Below, in pieces: positions 15,615 through 23,540 of a DNA stretch of 36,628 nt. This DNA comes from Phycisphaerales bacterium (lineage in GTDB: Bacteria; Planctomycetota; Phycisphaerae; UBA1845). The stretch is from NCBI GenBank assembly GCA_020353195.1, contig CP070691.1:2895997-2932624 (forward strand). The letters run 5' to 3'. Numbering within the stretch: the stretch's first letter is position 1; every line of letters begins with the position of its first letter. The notes below the pieces were generated by a model, which was given only the letters and a program-made list of their open reading frames with translations, was not told the DNA's origin and did not search any database. A program made the position numbers and the translations under genes.

Positions 15615-16802
15615 TCAGGGCTTCAAAAAATACTGCATTAGTGAATGGCCAGGCTCGATCTGGAGATCACTGCCCGCGGCTGATTTCTCCGTGAAGGGAC
15701 GCTCCAGCACGGCATGCACCCCGGTACCCGCCAGGCAGAACGGCGGCGGGTCGGCCGTGTGCGTGCGCTTGCCCACCGGTGTCGGGTGATCCGGCGCGAT
15801 GAGAATCTTCCAGCGGTCGAAGGTGCGCAGCTTGTCGAGCACCGGCCCGACGATGTGCTTGTCGATGCGCTCGATCGCCTGAATCTTCGCCTTCGCGTCA
15901 CCGTTGTGCCCCGCTTCGTCCGGGGCTTCGACGTGAACCAGGACCAAGTCGTACTCGTCGAGCGCCTTGACGGCCGCCTGCCCCTTGCCGCGGTAGTCCG
16001 TATCCAGATAGCCCGTCGCGCCGGGCACGTCGATGAGATCCATCCCCAGCAGCTTGGCGATCCCGCGCACCAGGTCCACCGCCGCGATGACGGCCCCACG
16101 CACCCCGTATCGGTCACGGAACGACTCGAGCGGCCGACTCGTTCCCTGGCCCCACAACCAGATGTCGGTGGCCTGGTTCTCACCGAGATCGCGGCGGACG
16201 TCGTTGATCTCGTGGCTGGACAGGAGCACGGACGCCCGATCCATGATGCCCTTGATCCGGTCGGCACCGGCGCCCTTCGGAAGATACTGCCGCACTTTCT
16301 TGCCAATGATGTCGTGCGGCGGAGTGCACGTGCAATCGACGTCGGTGGCGTCGTTCAACACCAGCAGATGGCGGTAGGACACTCCCGGGTGGAACTTCGC
16401 CGAACCGCCGGCAACCTGGCGGTCCAGGTCCGCAATCAGCGTGGCGGCTTCGCCGGACGAGATGTGACCGGCCGTGAAGTCGTCCATGACACCCTCGACA
16501 ATCGTCACGAGGTTGCAGCGGAAGACCAGGTCATCCCCGCCGACGGCGATGTCGCGGGCGGCCGCCTCGAGGGGCGCCCGACCGGTGTAGTCCTTAGCGG
16601 GGTTGTATCCCAGCAGTGACATCGTGCAGACGTCGCTGCCGGGCCCGAAACCCTTGGGCACGGTGGTCACCCGGCCCTGGCGCCCGTTGGTGGAGATCCA
16701 GTCGATATTGGGAATGGCGGCCATCTCCAGCGGCGTGCGCCCGCCGAGCATGTCCACCGGCTCGTCGGCGGCACCGTCGGGAAGAATCACTGCGTACTTC
16801 AT
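15615..16802 (-). CDS. Cofactor-independent phosphoglycerate mutase family, archaeal type; possible homoserine kinase
   Basis: The 395-residue alkaline-phosphatase-superfamily protein has the aPGAM layout. It starts MKYAVILPDGAADEP, carries the active-site serine region GPGSDVCTMSLLGYNPAKDY, then GRAPLEAAA, metal-binding HVEAPDEAGHNGD and IAPDHPTPVGKRTHTADPPPF. One branch of this family (the TIGR02535 type, close to 396 residues) has been proposed to be a homoserine kinase because it co-occurs with threonine biosynthesis genes. Here it is encoded near aspartokinase on the same strand, with one unknown gene between, which favours that reading. Glycolytic phosphoglycerate mutase activity remains the alternative. 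The ATG at 16802 matches the family start. Confidence 0.85.
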   Translation of the reverse strand: MKYAVILPDGAADEPVDMLGGRTPLEMAAIPNIDWISTNGRQGRVTTVPKGFGPGSDVCTMSLLGYNPAKDYTGRAPLEAAARDIAVGGDDLVFRCNLVTIVEGVMDDFTAGHISSGEAATLIADLDRQVAGGSAKFHPGVSYRHLLVLNDATDVDCTCTPPHDIIGKKVRQYLPKGAGADRIKGIMDRASVLLSSHEINDVRRDLGENQATDIWLWGQGTSRPLESFRDRYGVRGAVIAAVDLVRGIAKLLGMDLIDVPGATGYLDTDYRGKGQAAVKALDEYDLVLVHVEAPDEAGHNGDAKAKIQAIERIDKHIVGPVLDKLRTFDRWKILIAPDHPTPVGKRTHTADPPPFCLAGTGVHAVLERPFTEKSAAGSDLQIEPGHSLMQYFLKP

Positions 16803-17367
16803 AGAGCGTCTACCTGCCGTCCAGTTCCGTGATGGTTCTCAGGCCGCCTCCGGTTCGACGCCGCGGCCCCCTGTCACCCACCGAATCGAGCCAAGCGTGC
16901 GCTGCTGAGGCATCGCCCTGGCGAAACACCACTCTCTCCATATCGAGGCCGCGAATTTATTCCCCCCATGCCACCGTCGCAAGCCCGGGGCCGGAATCGC
17001 TGAACATAGCCGTATGGGGCGAATGGCGCGACGGAATCACGGAACACGCATCGCAAAGCGAAACACGAGACACCTCATACGGCGTACGCTTCGCTCGCGG
17101 CCCGCACGCACGTTCCGGACTCCGGCGCCTCATGTCCGGCAGGGCAAGGGACCACGGGCATGCGCCGACACGCCAACAGCGACCGAACTGCGATCCCGTC
17201 AACAGAAACAGCCACGGTGCCGCCCGGAAATCCACATCGCACACGAGCCTCCGGGTTCAACAATGCGCCCTGCCAAAACGGGCGTGCCATCCCTCTGGCT
17301 CAAACCAGTGAGGCTTTGCACGAAACAGCACCGGTTCATCGGACCAAGGCCCGGAAACCGGCGCTGC
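16803..17367. other. Non-coding stretch before the knottin-like array
   Basis: No convincing gene is present; the short open frames are arginine- and proline-rich and lack ribosome sites. The last 60 or so bases (from about 17315) resemble the region upstream of the second array gene (about 17900-17954), so this end belongs to the repeat unit. The region nearest 16802 should hold the promoter of the apgM-like gene. Confidence 0.5.
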
Positions 17368-17395
17368 TCAAGTTGCCTCCGCCTGAAACCGATTA
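17368..17395 (+). promoter_or_regulatory. Sigma-28-like element, array gene 1
   Basis: TCAAGTTG (17368-17375), 12 bases, ACCGATTA (17388-17395). Expressed as TCAA-N16-ACCGATTA it falls at the upper end of the 14-16 base spacing of SigD/FliA promoters (TAAA ... GCCGATAA/T). The gene starts 65 bases further on. Confidence 0.45.
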
Positions 17396-17459
17396 AGCGG
17401 AATCAGGGGTGGAACAGCACGAGACCAGGGGCCCGACGGTCGGGGGCACACGCAGGTGG

Positions 17460-17696
17460 ATGGAATCACACAGAATGTGCCTCACTCGTCGTCACGTACT
17501 CAAAGCGGCAGCGAGAGTCCCGTTTACGGTGCCCCTGATACTGACCTTCACCGCAACAGACGCACACGCCGCAGGGAGCAACCACAGTTGCTACCCGCTG
17601 GGGCATGATTGCACCATGGATGGCGAGGATCCGGAGCCCTGCTGCCCCGGTCTGAGCTGCCAGCCCGATCCACCGGGCGATCCCGTATGCAAATGA
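17460..17696 (+). CDS. Knottin-like secreted mini-protein, array gene 1
   Basis: The 78-residue precursor has a twin-arginine-like signal (LTRRHVLKAAARV, then hydrophobic FTVPLILTFTATDA and an AHA-AG cleavage-type site), followed by about 40 mature residues. Cysteines are at 44, 51, 61, 62, 67 and 77, spacing C-x6-C-x9-CC-x4-C-x9-C. That is the C-C-CC-C-C order of inhibitor cystine knots, with the signature CCPGLSC. Of the five copies it matches the Tat consensus best (T-R-R-x-V-L-K) and alone has an extra cysteine in the leader (residue 7). Two stops in a row (TGA TAA) end it. ATG 17460 is chosen over 17409 by alignment with the paralogues. Confidence 0.75.
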   Translation: MESHRMCLTRRHVLKAAARVPFTVPLILTFTATDAHAAGSNHSCYPLGHDCTMDGEDPEPCCPGLSCQPDPPGDPVCK

Positions 17697-17954
17697 TAAT
17701 CTCCCAAGCTCGACGGCCGCACGGACATCCCGCTGGTGCGCCCTGATACGACACCGGCGATGCTCCAGCCTCCACCGGGCGAAGGTTCAGCTCAACGCGG
17801 ACAACGCTGAACAGCAGTGTAGCGTGCTCACGCCTGCGTGGGCATGCCTCTGCCCACGCAAGACGCGTATGCCACATCGCTTGCGCAAGCTGGGAAGACT
17901 CTGCTCGAACCGGCACCGGCTTATCGGGCCAAAAGGTGCGAGCACCGGCGCTAC

Positions 17955-17982
17955 TCAAGCGGCCTGCGTCTGAAGCCGATTA
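17955..17982 (+). promoter_or_regulatory. Sigma-28-like element, array gene 2
   Basis: TCAAGCGG (17955-17962), 12 bases, GCCGATTA (17975-17982), 42 bases before the ATG. The -10 box matches GCCGATAA at seven of eight positions; the -35 box is the weakest of the five. Confidence 0.42.
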
Positions 17983-18024
17983 AGGACTCATCGGAAGCAG
18001 GGGTTCAACGGTCGGGGGCGCACG

Positions 18025-18261
18025 ATGCAGCCACACACGATATCACACACTCGTCGTGATGTGGTCAGAGAGGCAGCAGGACTCCCCTTTACAGCACCCC
18101 TGATACTGACTTTCACCGCAGCAGACGCGCTTGCCGCAGGAAGCAACCACAGTTGCTACGACTTCGGGCACCGATGCGACCTCAGCGGCGACGACCCGGA
18201 GCCATGCTGCCCCGGCCTGACCTGCCAACCCGATCCACCAGGTCCCCCTCTGTGTAAATGA
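18025..18261 (+). CDS. Knottin-like secreted mini-protein, array gene 2
   Basis: This 78-residue paralogue has the leader HTRRDVVREAAGLPF, hydrophobic core TAPLILTFTAADALA, then AGSNHSCYDFGHRC and the CCPGLTC signature. Cysteines are again at 44, 51, 61, 62, 67 and 77. The acidic loop before CC (DLSGDDPEP) and the proline-rich last loop (QPDPPGPPL) are kept. It differs from its siblings at the first codons (MQPH instead of MES/MEP), and its leader has a Glu in place of the first Ala of the AAA/AAG stretch. No strong Shine-Dalgarno is visible; CGGTCGGGGG lies about 8-17 bases upstream. Confidence 0.75.
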   Translation: MQPHTISHTRRDVVREAAGLPFTAPLILTFTAADALAAGSNHSCYDFGHRCDLSGDDPEPCCPGLTCQPDPPGPPLCK

Positions 18262-18422
18262 TGCCCTTCTCAGCCCGACTGCCGTTCACTCGCCCCCTTG
18301 CCACTAGGGAACATGACACCGCTTGCGCGTGGGCCGTGACCCACCGCCGGATGGACCGGCGTTCGTAGGTGCTTGTCAACACACATCTTATGGGGCCTCC
18401 ATCACAGCGCGACTTCATTAAA

Positions 18423-18450
18423 TCAAGTAAACTGCGTTTCAGACCGATAA
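18423..18450 (+). promoter_or_regulatory. Sigma-28-like element, array gene 3
   Basis: TCAAGTAA (18423-18430), 12 bases, ACCGATAA (18443-18450), 35 bases before the ATG. The -10 box is seven of eight to the FliA consensus and is the best of the array together with that of gene 2. Confidence 0.48.
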
Positions 18451-18485
18451 GCCAGACCCAGGAGTCGAAGGGGCGGGGATGCCGG

Positions 18486-18713
18486 ATGGAACCAAACGGT
18501 ATAGAACTCGCTCGTCGTGACGTCATCAAAGCGGCGGCAAAACTGCCGTTTGTCGCACCGTTGGTGACAACCTTCACCGCCGCGGACGCGCTTGCCGCAG
18601 GAAGTAACCACAGTTGTTATGAGTTGGGGCATCGATGCAACCAAACAGAGGAGCCTTGCTGCCCCGGTCTGACCTGCGTGCCGCAGGGGGTAGGTGCACC
18701 GCGCTGCGAGTGA
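18486..18713 (+). CDS. Knottin-like secreted mini-protein, array gene 3 (short-loop variant)
   Basis: The 75-residue paralogue has the leader LARRDVIKAAAKLPF and core VAPLVTTFTAADALA, then AGSNHSCYELGHRC. Cysteines are at 44, 51, 58, 59, 64 and 74: the second loop is three residues shorter (NQTEEP) and the last loop has lost the PDPPGPP run (VPQGVGAPR). All six cysteines and CCPGLTC are unchanged. In the invariant SNHSCY stretch its codons differ only at silent positions (AGT, TGT, TAT), which points to selection on the peptide. The ATG at 18486 aligns with the paralogues; the longer frame from 18369 runs through the promoter-like element and is not coding. Confidence 0.75.
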   Translation: MEPNGIELARRDVIKAAAKLPFVAPLVTTFTAADALAAGSNHSCYELGHRCNQTEEPCCPGLTCVPQGVGAPRCE

Positions 18714-19006
18714 TAATGCTCCGATCGCGATCGCTGCTCACCTGTTTCCTTGCCGTCAGCGAATCAGGGGAACACAACACGACTCCCGTCTCGTCCATAA
18801 GGGACCTGCGCATCTCGGGACCAGGGGCCGGCCGGTGCGACGTTCCAGCCCGCTTGACGAAGGCCATAGCCCCACACGGGCGCCCCATACGCGTGCTCTG
18901 CGGTAACGCCCGCGATCCCGACCCGCTCGATCAGATGGACCGGCATTCGTAGCTGCTTGCAGACACCCATCTCATGTCCAGCCTATTGCAGCGCAACTTT
19001 ATTTGG

Positions 19007-19034
19007 TCAAGTTGCTCCCGTTCGAAACCGATGA
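19007..19034 (+). promoter_or_regulatory. Sigma-28-like element, array gene 4
   Basis: TCAAGTTG (19007-19014), 12 bases, ACCGATGA (19027-19034), 36 bases before the ATG. An AT-rich tract ACTTTATTTGG directly precedes it. Confidence 0.45.
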
Positions 19035-19070
19035 ACCAGACCCTGGGGATTCAACGGTCGGGGGTTCAGG

Positions 19071-19310
19071 ATGGAATCACACGGGCTGGAACCCGCTCGT
19101 CGCGACGTGGTCAGAGCGGCGGCAAAACTGCCGTTTGCGGCGCCTTTGATCGTGACGTTCACCGCAGCCGACGCACGCGCCGCAGGGAGCAACCACAGTT
19201 GCTACGACTTGGGGCACCGCTGCGATCAGGGTGGCACAGACCCGGAGCCGTGCTGTCCCCCCTTGACCTGCCAACCGGATCCACCAGGTCCGCCCGAGTG
19301 CAAGTATTGA
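19071..19310 (+). CDS. Knottin-like secreted mini-protein, array gene 4
   Basis: The 79-residue paralogue has the leader PARRDVVRAAAKLPF, core AAPLIVTFTAADARA and AGSNHSCYDLGHRC. The acidic loop is DQGGTDPEP, CC-x4-C reads CCPPLTC (Gly to Pro compared with the siblings), and it ends in PPECKY with one extra residue after the last Cys-Lys. Cysteines are at 44, 51, 61, 62, 67 and 77. ATGGAATC, also present at genes 1 and 5, marks the start and is preceded by GGGGGTTCAGG. Confidence 0.75.
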   Translation: MESHGLEPARRDVVRAAAKLPFAAPLIVTFTAADARAAGSNHSCYDLGHRCDQGGTDPEPCCPPLTCQPDPPGPPECKY

Positions 19311-19698
19311 CCTATACGAGCGCGATGGCCGCCCACTCGTCTTCTTGTCCCTGATGAATCGTGGAACAGGAGACTACGTGCGCCCGGCCCGTGAGGAGTG
19401 CGCGAATCTCGGGAGCAATGACGGGCGCGATCGAACGTGGCGCGCGCGCAGCAGAGCATCTCGGCGACAGTGCGTCGGCCACGGCTTGGGCCCAATGCAG
19501 CATGACCAGACAGCGGGATCTCAGCGTCGCGTCCCTGGCTTCGCGCACTGTCCGCCGGAATCGGCCCCTTCCTTGCCGCGACGTTTGGATGATGCGCTTC
19601 GGTCTCATAAGCGGTTTCTCTGCCGGACTGACCGGCGCTCGTAGCCCTCTGGGAACGCCCATCCTCCGCTCAGGTGCCTTCAGCAAAACTTTATTTAA

Positions 19699-19726
19699 TC
19701 AAGTTACCCCCGTTTGGACCCGATGA
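19699..19726 (+). promoter_or_regulatory. Sigma-28-like element, array gene 5
   Basis: TCAAGTTA (19699-19706), 12 bases, CCCGATGA (19719-19726), 35 bases before the ATG. The preceding ACTTTATTTAA tract is shared with gene 4. Confidence 0.45.
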
Positions 19727-19761
19727 GCCAACCCCAGGGGTCTAACGGTCGGGGGTGCAGG

Positions 19762-20001
19762 ATGGAATCAGACAAGATAGTGCCTGCTCGTCGCGACGTG
19801 GTTAGAGCGGCGGCAAAACTGCCGTTTACGCCGCCTTTGATCGTGACGTTCACGGCAGCAGAAGCACGTGCCGCCGGAAGCAACCACAGTTGCTACGACG
19901 TGGGGCACCGATGCGAGTTGAGTGGTTTCGACCCGGAGCCGTGCTGTCCAGGCCTGACGTGCCAGCCCGATCCACCGGGTCCGCCTGAGTGCAAACCATA
20001 A
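19762..20001 (+). CDS. Knottin-like secreted mini-protein, array gene 5
   Basis: The 79-residue paralogue is closest to gene 4: leader PARRDVVRAAAKLPF, core TPPLIVTFTAAEARA, then AGSNHSCYDVGHRC, loop ELSGFDPEP, CCPGLTC and PPECKP. All six cysteines are in register (44, 51, 61, 62, 67, 77). The ATG at 19762 is supported by alignment; the upstream ATG at 19714 lies within the promoter-like block. The downstream cassette block ends next to the convergent beta-lactamase-like gene at 20219. Confidence 0.75.
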   Translation: MESDKIVPARRDVVRAAAKLPFTPPLIVTFTAAEARAAGSNHSCYDVGHRCELSGFDPEPCCPGLTCQPDPPGPPECKP

Positions 20002-20218
20002 TCTCACGAGCGCGACTGGCGCCCGTTCGCCCTCTTGCCGCCGGTGAATCGCGGGGCATGATTAAGACTTGCGCCCGGTCCAGCAGAGGCCTGCGGGTTT
20101 CGGCAGCAGCTGTCGGCCGGTGCGATGGTCCGACTCGCTTGAGTGTTCCCAATCACTTCGAAGATGGCCGCCTCCAATGCGGACCTGGGTTTCGCGGATG
20201 TCCCGGCGGACGTTGCCT

Positions 20219-22420
20219 TCAAGATTGGCTATCCGTTCGCATCGCACGCCGGAAAACCGCGTCCGACGCGCCAGACTCCGCCGAGTCGTACTGCAGAACG
20301 ATTCGCGGCAGCAGCGGGTGCGCGAACCGCGTTTCGGTGCGGAATGGCAATGTGATGCCCTCCACATCTCGGAAGTCGCCGTACTCGATCGTCAGCCCGA
20401 CGAAGCCGACGCCCGGCAGTTGCTCGACCCGCTCCTCGCCCACCACGCGCCCTGTCTCGATGTCGACGATCCGGCTCGACCCCGGCGCGCCGTCGGGCGT
20501 TGTCCGCACCAGCAACCGTGCGTGCCCGCTCTCATCGAGGCGGCGCATCACTTCGACCGAATCGTAGTGGAGATCCCAGGCGCCGAAGATCGCTGCCGGG
20601 TGATTCAGCAGCGCTTGCGTCAATATGACGCCCTCAAGCTCCTGTCGGGGGCGTCCTTCCGCTTCGAGAACCCCACGATCGCCGAGTGTCGTCACCGAGG
20701 TCTTCCCCCCGGCGATTGAAACCTCCGCGTGCGACCGCCGGTCGTCAATCACACGAGCGGCCCGGCCTTCCAGGGCCCGGTCGGGCATCAGGAACTTCCC
20801 TTCAAGGCGGATCGGGCCGACTCGGGCCAGCTTCTCAATCCCATGGGCTTTGCGCACCATCCGCAGCACGTCTTTCGCGCGCGACAGCGTCCGGTCATGC
20901 ACGTGGCGGGACTTCCGCTGGTCACCGCTGGGCTCGTGCACCACGATTGCCGACGCGGCCCCCGTACCGGATGCCTCGAAACTCATCTCCAGTTCGTCGC
21001 CCTCGACACGGTACCGCCCGGATTCCGCGCACGGGGTGAGGACGATTCGGAACCGTCCCGGTGATTCCGCGATCAGCCGATCGCCTTCGGCACGAAGCGC
21101 GTAGTACGACCGACCAGTCGCGGCGTCCCAGTAGAGCCCTTCAAACGCCGCGGCCCGACCCGCCCGCGCGGTCAGCTGCCGGCGCAACGCCCGGTATCCA
21201 TCGATATCGCGGCGGATCAACAACTGATCGATGACCGGTTCGACCGTCAGCAGCCCTGCCGCCCCGCGCGACTGCGTGAAGGCAAGCACGATCAGACCGT
21301 GCTTGGGCCATGCCCACGCGAGCGTGCCGTCCGAGCCCCCGTGGCCAAATGCCACCGGCCGGTCGGATCCACCCTGCTCCTCATGCAACAGCATCCACAG
21401 TTGTCCATAGCTCAAATGCGCGTTCTTGAAGCCCACCGGGTACGCAAAGGCGTGTCCGGGCGCAGTGGCCCGGCGTACGGCCGCCTGGCTTAGCAGCCGC
21501 TTGCCCTCGGCAACTCCGTCCTGCATCCATAACGTCAGGAACTTCGCGTAGTCGCTCGTCGTGCAGTACAGGGACTGTGAGGCCAGGAACAGCGGAAAGA
21601 GCGGCTCGTCGTCGCGACTCCAGTGACGAAGCCACGAACCCGTGCCGCCCGAGTACGCGCTAGGCACGCGCCTCGTCCGCGCGTTGTCCTTCCGGAGCAG
21701 CGTCACGGCATCGGCCATACCGAGCGGACGCAGCACCCGCTCGGTCACGACCTCGTCCATGCTCTTACCCGTGACCGCCTCGATTACCGCGCCCAGCGTG
21801 TCGGTGCCTGAGTCACTGTATTGAAACCGCGAACCCGGCTCGAAGCTCAGCCCGCTCTTGGCCGCCTCTGCCGCGACGTCGGCGAGCGATGCATACTGAT
21901 CCAGCGACCGCCCGACAAGCGCCGTCAGCGGAAGGCCGCTCGTGTGCGTCAGTAAATGTTCGAGCGTCACATCCCGCAGGTCGTCGCGATCAAACGCCGG
22001 CAGGTACCGCGCCACACGGTCGCCCAGCGATAACCGGCCCTCGTCCATCAGCATCTGCGCAACCGTACCCGTCACCGGTTTTGTCATTGAGCGTATGCAG
22101 AAGAGCGATCCGGTCTTCAGCTTGCGCGTTTCCTCGCGATCCGCCCAGCCGTATGCCTCATGCAGGACCGTCCGCCCGTCCTTGATCACATGGACTTCGC
22201 ACCCAACGACCTGCCCGCTCTCGACCATGGCGCTTACGTGCTCGGCCAGCAGACGAAGCGCCTCGTCCGATGCACCGCCCGTCGCCGCCGGAGCCTCTGG
22301 GGGCGAATGGGGACTCGCTTGAGCGTTCCTGAACACTCCCAACAGCGCTGCTGCCATCAAGGCCGCCAGCACCACCCGTCGCAACCCCGGGTCACTACAT
22401 GCCGTCATCGTATTCATCAT
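20219..22420 (-). CDS. Serine beta-lactamase/esterase-like hydrolase with C-terminal extra domain
   Basis: The 733-residue exported protein has a signal segment (VVLAALMAAALLGVF) and then a class C beta-lactamase-like domain. The SxxK nucleophile motif is SMTK (in FCIRSMTKPVTG), the tyrosine motif is YSDSG, and the third motif is HGG (FGHGGSDG). Family members include esterases, D-aminopeptidases and penicillin-binding-like enzymes, so antibiotic hydrolysis is not implied. About 250 further residues include a beta-rich part (VEGDELEMSFEASG) and a C-terminal part (ILTQALLNHPAAIFG, LPFRTETRF) reminiscent of outer-membrane lipoprotein-sorting-like folds. The ATG at 22420 has GGGGAG 5 bases upstream. 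Confidence 0.8.
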   Translation of the reverse strand: MMNTMTACSDPGLRRVVLAALMAAALLGVFRNAQASPHSPPEAPAATGGASDEALRLLAEHVSAMVESGQVVGCEVHVIKDGRTVLHEAYGWADREETRKLKTGSLFCIRSMTKPVTGTVAQMLMDEGRLSLGDRVARYLPAFDRDDLRDVTLEHLLTHTSGLPLTALVGRSLDQYASLADVAAEAAKSGLSFEPGSRFQYSDSGTDTLGAVIEAVTGKSMDEVVTERVLRPLGMADAVTLLRKDNARTRRVPSAYSGGTGSWLRHWSRDDEPLFPLFLASQSLYCTTSDYAKFLTLWMQDGVAEGKRLLSQAAVRRATAPGHAFAYPVGFKNAHLSYGQLWMLLHEEQGGSDRPVAFGHGGSDGTLAWAWPKHGLIVLAFTQSRGAAGLLTVEPVIDQLLIRRDIDGYRALRRQLTARAGRAAAFEGLYWDAATGRSYYALRAEGDRLIAESPGRFRIVLTPCAESGRYRVEGDELEMSFEASGTGAASAIVVHEPSGDQRKSRHVHDRTLSRAKDVLRMVRKAHGIEKLARVGPIRLEGKFLMPDRALEGRAARVIDDRRSHAEVSIAGGKTSVTTLGDRGVLEAEGRPRQELEGVILTQALLNHPAAIFGAWDLHYDSVEVMRRLDESGHARLLVRTTPDGAPGSSRIVDIETGRVVGEERVEQLPGVGFVGLTIEYGDFRDVEGITLPFRTETRFAHPLLPRIVLQYDSAESGASDAVFRRAMRTDSQS

Positions 22421-22466
22421 CGATTCTCCCCGGCCGGCAAAACGCACGGCGTTTCTTCACGAAGTT

Positions 22467-22844
22467 TCAGGCATCGAGAGGCTCGAGCCTTCGGAGCATG
22501 GCCGCCCGATAGTCGCGCAGGGCGGCGCGCCCCTTGTCGGTCAATGCGACGGCCGTCTTCGGCTTGCGGGCACTGAAGGACTTCTCCATGGCGACGTACC
22601 CGGCCTCCTCGAGCTTCCGGAGATGCGAGGAAAGGTTCCCCCAGGTCAGACCCGTCATGTTCTGGAGAAACACAGCGTCGGCGGCATCGACGACATACAG
22701 ATGAGTCGCGATCAACAGTCGCGCGGGCGCGTGCAGCATCTGATCGATATCCGCTAGTGGACGTTCGCTCTCTCCATCGGTTTGCCCGGTCCTTTTCGCC
22801 CCCGCCGGCGAGACGTCGATTCCGTTGTTGTCAGGCTCGGACAT
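22467..22844 (-). CDS. Winged-helix transcriptional regulator (HTH_34/MarR-like)
   Basis: This 125-residue DNA-binding protein has its helix-turn-helix at about residues 36-105. The segment MTGLTWGNLSSHLRKLEEAG is the recognition region, followed by a wing (VAMEKSFSARKPKTAVALT) and DKGRAALRDY. It matches single-domain regulators that are usually coded with a membrane protein partner and repress their own operon. The start at 22844 nearly touches the stop of the membrane protein gene and has GGAG 8 bases upstream, so the two genes are co-transcribed. The likely operator is the palindrome at 23541-23566. Confidence 0.82.
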   Translation of the reverse strand: MSEPDNNGIDVSPAGAKRTGQTDGESERPLADIDQMLHAPARLLIATHLYVVDAADAVFLQNMTGLTWGNLSSHLRKLEEAGYVAMEKSFSARKPKTAVALTDKGRAALRDYRAAMLRRLEPLDA

Positions 22845-22846
22845 GG

Positions 22847-23500
22847 TCACGCTCCAAGAGAGTCGGCGTTTGGGGGCGGCACCGGATGGCGCGAGGTGAA
22901 ACGGATAAGCAGCCCGATACCCACAACGAGACAGAGCCCGGTGGCAAGGCCGAAGGTCACGGGATACCCGTGGTGTGGCACGCCCGCGTATTTCCAGAGC
23001 AGTTCCCCGACAAAGGGCGCCGACGCGATGACGACGGCGTAGATGTAGAAGCGTCTCAGTTCCAGGTAGTATCCGGCTACTGCAAACCCTGCGAGGACGA
23101 AGACAGCAAGCGCGACCATATGGAAGATCGGTGGCAGCAGACCGAACCGCGAGCCCGACATCACGCCGATCCCGAACGTGACGGTACACATGACGAACGC
23201 CACGATATTCCATGTGAGCAGGCTTCTCTTGCGTGGCCGGGCGAAGTGCACGTGTCCAAGGCGCGGAGTCACCACGTGACGGTGGATGAGCCACAGCACG
23301 ACTGCGGCGAGCGCCCAGAAGGGGACGAAGACGGCGGTCCCCCAGAAGTCGCCGAGTCCCGCGCTGGTGGTGTACGGGCCGACGGCAAAAACCGCGAGGA
23401 AGCAGGCGATCGCAATGTCGATCAGGCCATGGCTGAGCGTCCGGCGGAAGATGGATTTCTCGAGCGAGACGAGGTCGACGTCAGCGGTTTGACTGATCAT
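22847..23500 (-). CDS. Multi-pass membrane protein paired with the winged-helix regulator
   Basis: The 217-residue protein has about six hydrophobic segments (for example LIDIAIACFLAVFAVGPY, LLTWNIVAFVMCTVTFGIG and MVALAVFVLAGFAVAGYY) arranged in pairs, with a basic cytoplasmic loop (RPRKRS). I recognise no specific transporter motif; it resembles membrane partners of HTH_34-type regulators, whose role is unknown. ATG 23500 is preceded by AGGAGG at 7 bases, which excludes the upstream in-frame start at 23539. Confidence 0.75.
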   Translation of the reverse strand: MISQTADVDLVSLEKSIFRRTLSHGLIDIAIACFLAVFAVGPYTTSAGLGDFWGTAVFVPFWALAAVVLWLIHRHVVTPRLGHVHFARPRKRSLLTWNIVAFVMCTVTFGIGVMSGSRFGLLPPIFHMVALAVFVLAGFAVAGYYLELRRFYIYAVVIASAPFVGELLWKYAGVPHHGYPVTFGLATGLCLVVGIGLLIRFTSRHPVPPPNADSLGA

Positions 23501-23540
23501 GGCAGCACCTCCTAACAGGCCGTTGTCTTTCTTCCACAAT

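Larger units (their letters stand above)
17315..20150 (+). repeat. Five-unit tandem array of duplicated knottin-like gene cassettes
   Basis: Each cassette contains an upstream block, one 75-79 codon gene and a downstream block. Gene starts are 461-691 bases apart. Cassettes 3-5 share upstream (GACCGGC-n-TTCGTAG onward) and downstream similarity over about 500 bases (about 18351-18868, 18934-19465, 19628-20146). Cassettes 1 and 2 share a different upstream block (GCACCGG-n-CGGCGCTnCTCAAG). All five share the promoter-like element and CGGTCGGGGG or a variant shortly before the ATG. The pattern indicates two subfamilies derived by tandem duplication and then divergence. Confidence 0.8.

Noticed and set aside
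17460..20001. RiPP precursor peptides
   Set aside because: The leaders look like export signals with RR and A-x-A sites, and no radical SAM, YcaO, lanthionine synthetase or peptidase-transporter gene is in the window. It stays a weaker alternative to knottins.
17315..20150. CRISPR or insertion-sequence explanation for the repeats
   Set aside because: Units are hundreds of bases with conserved reading frames and promoter-like elements. There are no short direct repeats with regular spacers, no terminal inverted repeats and no transposase.
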